Assembly: GCA_037954235.1 (NCBI GenBank) | Contig: JBBMOA010000001.1 | Coordinates: 36,052,074 to 36,116,073 of the forward strand | From: Aulostomus chinensis | Lineage: Eukaryota; Chordata; Actinopteri; Syngnathiformes; Aulostomidae | Direction of reading: 5' to 3' | DNA length: 64,000 bases | Part shown: piece after piece, positions 8,647-18,584 of the stretch | Position numbering within the stretch: position 1 is the first letter of the stretch | Layout of the letters: each line of letters starts with the position of its first letter | Notes under the pieces: generated by a model | What the model was told of the DNA's origin: nothing | Database searches by the model: none | What the model saw: only the letters and a program-made list of their open reading frames with translations | Translations under genes and position numbers: made by a program

Positions 8647-8931
8647 CCTCTCACAGAGGACCTGATGCTTCACGTGAGCTGTGGGATTGGTCTTTACTGC
8701 TGAGACAGAAAGAATCCTCCCACATTGGCTTCTTTTAACTGTCAACATTGGTTTGGCTCATTGGAACATTTTCAAACCCTCGTTGCTCAGATTTTACATG
8801 AATTTGATCATGACTTTAGACAAATGTTCTGTTTATTAATTAAATAATCACTTCAGTTATGAATTTAGTGACTCAACCAGACTTGGTCCATGACAAAAGT
8901 CAGTCTGGTTATTATTCAGTTTCCAGTCAGT

Positions 8932-8935
<4 letters not shown>

Positions 8936-8981
<46 letters not shown>

Positions 8982-9022
8982 CCTGTCTTCAGTATAAAAT
9001 GGTCTGTCACGTTCTCTCACGT
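8936..9022 (-). repeat. Dispersed unit ending in a CA/TG microsatellite (copy 2)
   Basis: About 22 CA units (8936-8980) are followed by sequence whose reverse complement contains GTGAGAGAACGTGACAGACC and ATTTTATAC, then AGGC next to the TG run. This is the inverted counterpart of 2767-2847. Confidence 0.7.
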
Positions 9023-9280
9023 TGGAAGATTTCTCTGACTCCATTGTGAATACAGAGATTCTTCATCTGCCACCTGAGTCTTGATCCACTGATTCCTCTG
9101 ATCCACCTTTTTTGCTCCAACAAGGCTGACATGGATCAGGTGGGTCCATGTCATCCAATCAGGATGACCCAGTCATGTGACTGAAGGAGCTGAGAGCTTC
9201 GAAACATCATGGGTGATGGTGTCTTCCACTGTAGTCAGCAGCCACAACTCCTCTATCAACACCTGTCAGAGACCTGCTGG

Positions 9281-9352
9281 AGGCCCCACTGAGGTTTGAA
9301 CTGGGATCACTGGATTCACAGTCCAGAGTGCTCACCATTCCACCATGGAACC
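9281..9352 (-). pseudogene. tRNA-Gln-derived copy with GTG (His) anticodon
   Basis: The minus strand gives 72 nt following tRNA-Gln(CTG): acceptor GGTTCCA pairing with TGGGGCC through G-U pairs, D arm TGGTGGAATGGTGAGCA, and anticodon stem CTGGA/TCCAG. The loop is CTGTGAA, so the anticodon is GTG, which reads histidine codons, where the Gln gene has CTCTGAA. Two T-stem pairs are broken (CCCAG against CTCAG). The body is clearly Gln-type and not His-type. A pseudogene is likely because of the T-stem damage. Confidence 0.75.
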
Positions 9353-9659
9353 ATCAAAGATGAAACGTGTGAGACAAAGTATGGCACTAATCATGTATGA
9401 GTGACTGCAGTGGTTTTCTGGATCTAATTTCCACAAACAAATGATAATTTGGGGAAAGGTCTGACAAAGTCTGACAAACCTACCCTGATTTTTTCAAAAA
9501 AAAAAAGGATGATTTTTAGACAGTGACATAGGGCAGAGTTGAGTTCATGGCAGTAAGAAATGATTTTCATTTTTCTAAAGGACAAGAAATGAACCAGAAC
9601 ATTAGAACCACGTAACATCTCTTGATCAGTTTGTTACATGGGACACATTCCAGACAGGA
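9353..9659. other. Intergenic DNA without recognised gene
   Basis: Contains an A-run near 9489-9500. Nothing else is recognised. Confidence 0.45.
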
Positions 9660-9724
9660 AGGTCCCACCAAGACTTGAACTGGGATCACTGGATCCAGAG
9701 TTCTCACCCTTCCACCATGGAACC
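9660..9724 (-). pseudogene. tRNA-Gln-derived copy lacking the anticodon loop
   Basis: The minus-strand sequence follows tRNA-Gln at both ends: acceptor GGTTCCA/TGGGACC, D arm TGGTGGAAGGGTGAGAA and T arm CCCAGTTCAAGTCTTGG. It is 65 nt instead of 72. The missing 7 nt are exactly the anticodon loop, leaving the two stem halves fused as the perfect palindrome CTGGATCCAG. It cannot act in decoding. Confidence 0.8.
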
Positions 9725-10447
9725 AAACACAAGGAGGAGGCTCCTCTAAATACCACTTGACATCACCTGCAATCAACCTGTTGCTATTTGGAGGTTCATC
9801 TTGCTCTTGTTCCAGACTACATTGTCAAAAGGATCATGAACCACAAGGAAATCATGGAACTCCAGATTGATTCAGGACTTTCTAACTCCATCGTATGACC
9901 TGGGAGCAAAGACTGGCCAGGCCTTCCTTAATTTATCAGTTAATTACTGCTTCAACAAATATGCCACTTAATTAAGTTACCAGAATTTCTCTCATTGAAA
10001 AACCCACCAGCCTGATTTCTTGACATGACATGAAAAATTCTCCAAGAACCCACAGTTGGGTGGAAAGATACCAGGTTAACCAGGAGGAGTCCTGTTCCTG
10101 AACCATGGATGGAACAAAGTCCACTGGAAAACTCAGCAGTTCCTGAGTGCCAGATCCATCCGGGAGCTTGGGTCTCCCCTTGACTGTGGTGATCCATGAG
10201 ATCAAGGAGGACAGAGGAAAGAAAAATCCTGTTGGAGATCTCCTCCCTTCTTCCTCCACTTCACTACTACTTGGATGTCAGGAATATGAGGTACTTTACT
10301 CAAATGAGGTACTAGGAGTTTCCTGTTTGACAAAAAGGAAGTCAGAGGTTCATACCTCACTTGTTGGTGGTGCCCTCAACCTGCTGAGAGCATCACTTAG
10401 TTCTCTACAGAGAAACATGGCAGCTCTGCTGAAGGCTGCAGGAAACC
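9725..10447. other. Intergenic DNA without recognised gene
   Basis: An open frame of 140 codons begins at 10147 on the plus strand, but it runs through the tRNA-Gln pseudogene at 10448-10519 in the opposite sense and shows no domain. I treat it as chance. Confidence 0.45.
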
Positions 10448-10519
10448 TGCTGGAACTGAGACTTGGACTCAGGTCACTGGATTCAAAGTCCAGGGTGCAA
10501 ACAGGTCCACCAGGGCATC
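10448..10519 (-). pseudogene. tRNA-Gln (UUG) pseudogene
   Basis: The minus strand gives 72 nt matching tRNA-Gln(TTG). CCCTGGACTTTGAATCCAG has the intact anticodon stem and TTG anticodon, and the T arm CTGAGTCCAAGTCTCAG has a perfect stem. The D arm is weakly kept (TGGTGGACCTGTTTGCA). The acceptor strands (GATGCCC and TTCCAGC) do not pair. Clearly decayed at the 5' end. Confidence 0.7.
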
Positions 10520-11157
10520 TGTGCTTTACTTACCGTGTAAAAAGGACCACAGTGGTCGTCTGGTTTTAATTTAACAAACAAATACGGTTGAAAACTTTGA
10601 GACAGTGACACAGGGGTCTTATTTGAAGGGCCATGGGATGGGAAATATTCCAGACCTCTGAGATCAGAGCGCTCACTTTGATCTCAGGGTCAGTGGTTAG
10701 TGGCCCACTTTGATGTCTGGGATATCAGGTTCAAGGTTCTTCACAGCTCTGAATGAAGGCTTTCTAAAGTGTTAACCAGTACTCGAGTTGTAAAAAAAAA
10801 TCAGGGGGGATGGTAGATTTTGATGTTTAGGAACAGATCATTTGTGCTGATGACAGCGCATCAGGTGAGAGACCAACAGTGTACCCTTACTCCTCTCAAA
10901 CAACAAGCATGCTATGGATATTACCTGTCTGCTACTCCTGTCATTGATCTTGACCAAGCCCCCAGGCTGACACTGCTACCACTGCTCCTACATAGTTAGA
11001 GTCAAATGCAGAGGACATTTTCCCACCGGGTGCAAGTGCAACTTCATACTCATGCTACCTATAAATCTGCTAATTCATCTATATTTTGAAACAAAACATT
11101 CTCAAGTCAAGTCCATTTTAATTAAAGTGCAAGAGCAAAAGAATGAAACAAATGTAC
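10520..11157. other. Intergenic DNA without recognised gene
   Basis: No supported gene. The last 100 bases before the LTR-like element are AT-rich single-copy-looking sequence and are not satellite. Confidence 0.45.
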
Positions 11158-11637
11158 TGTGGCAGGATAGCGCTACACTCCCCACCGTGAGGGGCAGTGT
11201 GGCAGACGATAGTGAGTGGTCACCTAGCAGTAGACCTGGTCCGACCCTTCTCCGTCCTTTCCACTTCCTCTCCCTCCTTTACGGAGCCGACAGCCGTGCG
11301 TGGTGGCGTCTCGCTGGTCAGCAGATCGGTTACAAACAAAGGTATGCATGCTTGCTCTGCTCCATTATTCTGTGTCATGGGCCCCCTGTTTACTCCAGTT
11401 TTGCTCCGTCCGGCGGTGTGGTGTTACCGGGAGCTGGGCTGTCTCCCTTGGGCCGGTGTGTGCGTGGTGCGCTTTCTGTGGGTAAGACGCGTAGTTGTCT
11501 GCCTTTCATATCAAGCTGCCGATGATCTGTGGTGTTCTGATTATCCTCTTCCGGCCATCGTTTGTGTAGTCTGGGCTGCGGGCTTCCTCCTCCTGCCTCG
11601 TCTGACGCCACGATTCTGCTCTCCGGTAGGAAATGTT

Positions 11638-11944
11638 TATGCTTACAGTAATGTTGTGAAAGTTTCGAACTCCCTCAAAATGATGCTACAGTCATGTAGA
11701 AAGAGTTGCTACGAACCTAAAAATGATGCGACAGTGATGTAGTAAGAATTGCTCATGGAGTCAAAATGATGCTAACAGTAATGTAGTGATAGTTGCTAAT
11801 CAACTCAGTGATGCTTACAGTAATGTAGTAAGTGTTTCGAACTCCCTCAAAATGATGCTGACAGTCATGTAGTAAGAGTTGCTACGAACCTTAAAATAAT
11901 GCGACAGTGATGTCGGAAGAATTGCTCATGATCTCAAAATTATA
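11638..11944 (+). repeat. Satellite island of about seven 43/44-bp monomers inside the LTR-like element
   Basis: From TATGCTTACAGTAATG to GATCTCAAAAT the sequence is a run of satellite monomers of the old, left-edge type, with CTCAAAATGATGC cores, ACAGTCATGTAG and TTTCGAACTCCCTC variants. They are in the same orientation as the main array. After CTCAAAAT the sequence switches to non-satellite (TATACGATTGCTG). Confidence 0.9.
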
Positions 11945-12012
11945 CGATTGCTGATTCGGCTCATAACGGACGCTGCTCCCAGTAACGGCGGTTAAAGCCG
12001 TGCACTACGGCC

Positions 12013-12020
12013 TTTATAAG
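12013..12020 (+). promoter_or_regulatory. TATA-like box
   Basis: TTTATAAG in a GC-rich context (GTGCACTACGGCC upstream, AGCCTCAACG downstream). A second TTTTTATAAG lies at 12091-12100. These would be U3 promoter elements if the surrounding unit is an LTR. Confidence 0.35.
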
Positions 12021-12215
12021 AGCCTCAACGTGGGCCAAGAGAGGGCATCCCGACCCTCATCGGCGCTGAGCCATCCCCCTTGGAGACTGGTTTTTATAAG
12101 AGGGGCAGACATTTCCTTAATTACTTGAGTTTATTCCTTTTCTATTTGTTATTTCTTTCTTTGAATTATTACTGTTAGTTTTTGTGGGTTACATTTGATT
12201 TATTGTTTAGAACCC

Positions 12216-12268
<53 letters not shown>
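12216..12268. repeat. TTA microsatellite
   Basis: About 17-18 uninterrupted TTA units within the LTR-like element. Confidence 0.95.
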
Positions 12269-12639
12269 GCCTTTTGCTCCCCATTTTGATCATTTGGATT
12301 TAAAACAGTTTCTGTTGGGTTATTTGGGGTAGCTATATTTGGTTCGTGTGTGAGGGTTGCCTTGATTTCATGTTTTTGATGGTGTTCTTTTCTTTTCTTT
12401 GACAGGTGTTGAGGGCCCAGAGCGGCAGCGGTCCCCCTGGTGGTGGTTCCTTATTCATGTTTTTTTGGTTTGCTGTGTCACGGGCGCAGTGTAGCTTTTT
12501 TGGATCCCTCCCCTTTTCGTTACCGCTGTCGTGGTAAGCCCAAGTCCTGTCCCCTTTTCCTTTCGGTAATTCCTCTTGCACTCCTTATTATATCCATTGG
12601 TATTCATTTAGTCTGTTGCTCATTTTAAACTATTTTTCT

Positions 12640-12645
12640 AATAAA
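12640..12645 (+). promoter_or_regulatory. Polyadenylation signal-like AATAAA
   Basis: AATAAA in TTTCTAATAAAAGTATTTTA, 165 bp before the proposed 3' end of the LTR-like element and downstream of both TATA-like boxes, as expected for R/U5 organisation. Confidence 0.35.
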
Positions 12646-12810
12646 AGTATTTTATAATTGGAAATAACGATCCTTTCCTGTTGTATCTCTCGAACTGTGT
12701 GCCTTTGTTCAAATTGAAGCCTGGTCATTTTGAAATTTTGTTTATATCCTGGGGTGAAAGCCCCCAGGTGGCGTTGTCGGCAACTGTTCCCCACTGCTCG
12801 CCTTGCCACA

Positions 12811-14634
12811 CTACGAACCTCAAAATAATGCGACAGTGATGTAGTAAGAATTGCTAATGAACTCAAAATGATGCTTACAGTAATGTAGTAAGTCTTGCTA
12901 CGAACCTCAAAATAATGCGACAGTGATGTCGGAAGAATTGCTAATGATCTAAAAATGATGCCGACAGTAATGTGAAGGTTTCGAATAACCTCAAAGTGAT
13001 GCTGACAGTCATGTGGTAAGAATTGCTAATGAACTCAAAATGATGCTAAAAGTAATGTCGTGAGAGTTGCTAATAAACTCAGTGATGCTTAAAGTAATGT
13101 AGTAAGTGTTTCGAACTCCCTCAAAATGATGCTGACAGTCAGGTAGTAAGAGTTGCTACTAACCTCAAAATAATGCGACAGTGATGTCAGAAGAATTGCT
13201 AATAAACTCAAAATGATGCGAACAGTAATGTAGCAAGTGTTATGAAAAACCTCAAAGTGATGCTGAATGTCATGTAGTAAGAGTTGCTACGAACCTCAAA
13301 ACAATGCAACAGTGATTTCAGAAGAATTGCTAATGATCTCAAAATGATGCGACAGTGATGTCGTAAGAATTGCTAATGAACTCAAAATGATGCTAAAAGT
13401 AATGTAGTGAAGGTTTCGAATAACCTCAAAGTGATGCTGATATTCATGTAGTAAGAGTTGCTAGGAACCTCAAAATAATGCGACAGTGATGTCGTAAGAA
13501 TTGCTAATGATCCCAAAATGATGCAACAGTGATGTCGTAAGAATTGCGAATTTACTCAAAATGATACTAACAGTAATGTAGTGATAGTTGCTAATAAACT
13601 CAGTGATGCTTACAGCAATGCTGTAAGTGTTGCTACGAACCACAAAAGTGTAATGTAGTGTAGTGTAGTGAGAATTGCTAATGAACTCAACATGATGCTA
13701 ACAGTAATGTAGTGAAAGTTTCGAATAACCTCAAAGTGATGCTGACAGTCATGTGGTTAGAGTTGCGAGTAACCTAAAAATGATGCTGACAGTAATGTAG
13801 TAAGATTTGCTAATAACCTCAAAATAATGCGACAGTGATGTCGGAAGAATTGCTAATAAATTCAAAATGATGCTAACAGTAATGTAGTGATAGTTGCTAA
13901 TAAACTCAGTGATGCTTACAGTAATGTAGTAAGTGTTTCGAACTCCCTCAAAATGATGCTGACAGTCAGGTAGTAAGAGTTGCTACTAACCTCAAAATAA
14001 TGCGACAGTGATGTCAGAAGAATTGCTAATAAACTCAAAATGATGCTAACAGTAATGTAGCAAGTGTTATGAAAAACCTCAAAGTGATGCTGAATGTCAT
14101 GTAGAAAGAGTTGCTACGAACCTCAAAAAAATGCGACAGTGATGTCTGAAGAATTGCTAAAGATCTCAAAATGATGCGACAGTAATGGAGTAAGAATTGC
14201 TAATGTACTCAAAATGATGCGACAGTGATGTCGTAAGAATTGCTAATGAACTAAAAAAGATGCTAAAAGTAATGTAGTGAAGGTTTCGAATAACCTCAAA
14301 TTGATGTTGACAGTCATGTTGTTAGAGTTTCGAGTAACCTAAAAATGATGCGGACAGTAATGTAGTAAGAGTTGCTAATAACCTCAAAATAATGCGACAG
14401 TGATGTCTGAAGAATTGCTAATGATCTCAAAATGATGCTAACAGTAATGTAGTGATAGTTGCTAATAACCTCAAAATGATGCTTACAGTGATGTAGTGAT
14501 AGTTACTAATAAACTCAAAATAATGCGACAGTGATGTAGTAAGAGTTGCTAATAACCTCAAAATAATGCGACAGTGATGTCGGAAGAATTGCTAATGATC
14601 TCAAAATGATGCGACAGTGATGTAATGAGAGTTG
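12811..14634 (+). repeat. Diverged left-edge satellite subfamily
   Basis: About 42 monomers distinguished by GAATTGCTAATGA, AACAGTAATGTAGTAAG and TTTCGAA variants, more divergent from each other than those to the right. It contains an old higher-order period. The block with TCGAACTCCC (13111) and TATGAAAAAC (13241) recurs at 13938 and 14068, an offset of 827 bp. The subfamily switches to GTAATGAGAGTTGCTACTAACC types at about 14634. Divergence at an array edge fits an older, unexchanged flank. Confidence 0.8.
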
Positions 14635-16301
14635 CTACTAACCTCAAAATGATGCTGAAAGTGATGTATTGAGAGTTGCTAAAAACCTCAAAATGATGCT
14701 ACAGTGATGTAATGAGAGTTGCAACGATCCTCAAAATGATGCTACAGTGATGTGGTGAGAGTTGCTACTTACCTAAGAAATGATGCTACAGTGATGTGGT
14801 GAGAGTTGCTACGAACCTCAAAATGATGCTACAGTAATGTCGTGAGAGTTGCGACTATCCTCAAAATGATGCGACAGTGATGTAATGAGAGTTGCTACAA
14901 ATGTCCAAATGATGCTAGAGTGATGTAATGAGAGTTGCTAAAACCTAAGAAATAATGCTACAGTCATGTGCTGAGAGTTGATAGTAATTTCAAAATCATG
15001 CTAAAGTGATGTAATGAGAGTTGCTACTTACCTAAGAAATTATGCTTCAGTGATGTGGTGATAGTTGCTACGAACCTCAAAATGATGCGACAATGACGTA
15101 GTGAGAGTAGATACTAATCTCAAAATGATTCTGACAGTGATGTGGTGAGAGTTGCTACGATCCTAAAAATGATGCTACAGTGATGTTATGACAGTTGCTA
15201 CTAACCTAAGAAATTATGCTGACAGTGTTGTGGTGAGAGTTGATAGTAATTTCAAAATCATGCGAAAGTGATGTCATGAGAGTTGCTTCTAACCGAAGAA
15301 ATGATGCTACAGTGATGTGGTGAGAATTGCTACGATGCTCAAACTGAAGCTTCCAGTAATGTAGTGAGAGTTGCTCCAAACCTCGAAATGATGCTACAGT
15401 GATGTAGTGATAGTTGCTCCAAACCTCAAAATGATGCTATAGTGATGTCATGGGAGTTGCTACTAACCTAAGAAATGATGCTACAGTGATGTAATGAGAG
15501 TTGCTACGATCCTCAAAATGATGCTACAGTGATGTGGTGAAAGTTGCTACTTACCTAAGAAATGATGCGACAGTGATGTGGTGAGAGTTGCTACGAACCT
15601 CAAAATGATGCTACAGTGATGTAATGAGAGTTGCTACTAATCTCAAAATCATGGTACAGTAATGTCGTGAGAGTTGCTACTTCCCTAAGAAATGATGCTA
15701 CAGTGATGTGGTGAGAGTTGCTACGAACCTCAAAATGATGCTACAGTGATGTAATGAGGGTTGCTATTTACCTAAGAAATGATGCAACAGTGATGTGGTG
15801 AGAGTTGCTACGAATCTCAAAAAGATGCTACAGTGATGTTATGAGAGTTGTTACTTACCTAAGAAATGATGCTACAGTGATGTGGTGAGAGTTGCTACGA
15901 AGCTCAAAATGATGCAACAGTGATGTGGTGAGAGTTGCTACGAACTTCAAAATGATGCAACAGTGATGTGGTGAGAGTTGCTACGAACCTCAAAATGATG
16001 CTACAGTGATGTGGTGAGAGTTGCTACGAATCTCAAAATGATGCGACAGTGATGTAGTGAGAGTTGCTACGAACCTAAGAAGTGATGCTAAAGTGATGTA
16101 ATGAGAGTTGCTACTAATCTCAAAATGATGCTGACAGTGATGTGGTGAGAGTTGCTACGATCCTCAAAATGATGCTACAGTGATGTAATGAGAGTTGCTA
16201 CTTACCTAAGAAATGATGCTACAGTGATGTGGTGAGAGTTGCTACGAACCTCAAAATGATGCTCCAGTGATGTAATGAAAGTTGATAGTAATTTCAAAAT
16301 C

Positions 16302-18584
16302 ATGCTAAAGTGATGTAATGAGAGTTGCTACTTACCTAAGAAATGATGCTAGAGTGATGTGGTGAGAGTTGATAGTACTTTCAAAATCATGCTAAAGTGA
16401 TGTAATGAGAGTTGCTACTTACCTAAGAAATGATGCTAGAGTGATGTGGTGAGAGTTGCTACGAACCTAAAAATGATGCTACAGTGATGTAATGAGAGTT
16501 GCTACGAATCTCAAAATGATGCTACAGTAATGTCGCGAGAGTTGCGACTATCCTCAAAATGATGCAACAGTGATGAAGTGAGAGTTGCTATGATCCTTAA
16601 AATGAGGTGGCAGTGATGTAGTGAGAGTTGATACTAATCTCAAAATGATGCTGACAGTGATGTGGTGAGAGTTGCGACGAACCTCAAAATCATGCTACAG
16701 TGATGTAGTGAGAGTTGCTACGAATCTCAAAATGATGCGACAGTGATGTAGTGAGAGTTGCTACGATCCTCAAAATGATGCTAAAGTGATGGAATGAGAG
16801 TTGCTACAAACCTAAGAAGTGATGCTACAGTGATGTGGTGAGAGTTGATAGTAATTTCAAAATAATGCTAAAGCGGTGTAATGAGAGTTGCTATTTCCCT
16901 AAGAAATGATGCTACAGTGATGTGGTGAAAGTTGCTACGAATCTAAAAATGATGCGACAGTGATGTAGTGAGAGTTGCTACGATCCTCAAAATGATGCTA
17001 AAGTGATGTAATGAGAGTTGCGACAAACCTAAGAAGTGATGCTACAGTGATGTCGTGAGAGTTGCTACGAACTGCAAAATGATGCTACAGTGATATAATA
17101 AGGGTTGCTATTTACCTAAGAAATGATGCTACAGTGATGTGGTGAGAGTTGCTACAAACCTCAAAATGATGCTACAGTGATGTAATGAGAGTTGCTACGA
17201 ATCTCAAAATGATGCTCAAGTAATGTCGTGAGAGTTGCGACTATCCTCAAAATGATGCAACAGTGATGTAGTGAGAGTTGTGACTGTCCTCAAAATGATG
17301 CAACAATGATGTAGTGAGAGTTGCTACAAACCTAAGAAGTGATGCTCCAGTGATGTGGTGAGAGTTGATAGTAATTTCAAAATAATGCTAAAGCGGTGTA
17401 ATGAGAGTTGCTACTTCCCTAAGAAATGATACTACAGTGATGTGGTGAGAGTTGCTACGAACCTCAAAATGATGCTACAGTGATGTAATGAGGGTTGCTA
17501 TTTACCTAAGAAATGATGCTACAGTGATGTGGTGAGAGTTGCTACGAACCTCAAAATGATGCTACAGTGATGTGGTGAGAGTTGCTATGAATCTCAAAAT
17601 GATGCGACAATGATGTAGTGAGAGTTGCTACGAACCTAAGAAGTGATGCTACAGTGATGTCATGAGAGTTGCTACTCATCTCAAAATCATGGTACAGTAA
17701 TGTCGTGAGAGTTGCTACGAACCTCAAAATGATGCTACATTGATGTAGTGAGAGTTGCTACGAACGTAAGAAATGATGCTACAGTGATGTACTGAGAGTT
17801 GCTACAAATGTCCAAATGATGCTAGAGTGATGTAATGAGAGTTGCTACTTACCTAAGAAATAATGCGACAGTGATGTAATGAGAGTTGCTACGATCCTCA
17901 AAATGATGCTAAAGTGATGTAATGAGAGTTGCGACAAACCTAAGAAGTGATGCTGCAGTGATGTGGTGAGAGTTGATAGTAATTTCAAAATAATGCTACA
18001 GTTGCAACTTCCCTAAGAAATGATGCTACAGTGATGTGGTGAGAGTTGCTACGAACCTCAAAATGATGCTACAGTGATGTAATGAGAGTTGCTACGAATC
18101 TCAAAATGATGCTAAAGTAAGGTCGTGAGAGTTGCTACTATCCTCAAAATGATGCAACAGTGATGTGGTGAGAGTTGCTACGATCTTCAAAATGATGCTC
18201 AAGTGATGTAATGAGAGTTGCGACAAACCTAAGAAATGATGCTACAGTGATGTAGTGAGAGTTGCTACGAACCGCAAAATGATACTACAGTGATATAATG
18301 AGGGTTGCTATTTACCGAAGAAATGATGCGACAGTGATGTGGTGAGAGTTGCTACGAACCGCAAAATGATGCGACAGTGATATAATGAGGGTTGCTATTT
18401 ACCTAAGAAATGATGCTACAGTGATGTGGTGAGAGTTGCTACGAACCTCAAAATGATGCTACAGTGATGTAATGAGAGTTGCTACGAATCTCAAAATGAT
18501 GCTAAAGTAATGTCGTGAGAGTTGCTACTATCCTCGAAATGATGCAACAGTGATGTAGTGAGAGTTGCTACGATTCTCAAAATG
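16302..18584 (+). repeat. 2283-bp satellite higher-order unit, copy 1
   Basis: Rare variants such as GATAGTACTTTCAAAATC (16371) and AATGAGGTGGCAGTG (16601) recur exactly 2283 bp downstream. Copies abut at 18584/18585. Confidence 0.85.

Larger units (their letters stand above)
11158..12810 (+). mobile_element. LTR-like element (possible solo LTR) with embedded satellite
   Basis: The ends are TGTGGCAGG and CCTTGCCACA, which share the inverted TGTGGCA/TGCCACA typical of LTR termini (TG...CA). Inside, in LTR-like order, are two TATA-like boxes (12013-12020 and 12091-12100), an AATAAA signal at 12640-12645, and 165 bp to the 3' end. A CpG-rich first third (11158-11637) precedes about seven satellite monomers (11638-11944). 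A TTA microsatellite lies at 12216-12268. The left flank (TGTAC) and right flank (CTACG) are not a clean target-site duplication. The left neighbour is unique DNA and the right neighbour is the satellite array. I see no reverse transcriptase, integrase, primer-binding site or second LTR. The LTR reading is an inference from structure. It could also be an unrelated unit sharing TGTGGCA by chance. Confidence 0.5.

Noticed and set aside
10630..10760. Another tRNA-like sequence (GGTTAGTGG and GGTTCAAGGTTC)
   Set aside because: Only box-like words are present. No acceptor, anticodon or T stem can be formed.
11197..11742. Open frame of 181 codons on the plus strand
   Set aside because: It lies in the LTR-like unit, runs into satellite monomers for its last third, has no domain and has unlikely composition (rich in V, C, W and L).
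11660..13120. Pol III B-box-like GTTTCGAACTCC in left-edge monomers
   Set aside because: It needs an inserted base to match the B box, occurs in only some monomers and has no A box at the right distance.
6947..14130. The same 827-bp spacing in the tRNA-Glu duplication and in the left-edge satellite period
   Set aside because: The two sequences share nothing. 827 is also about 19 satellite monomers, so equal spacing is best taken as coincidence.
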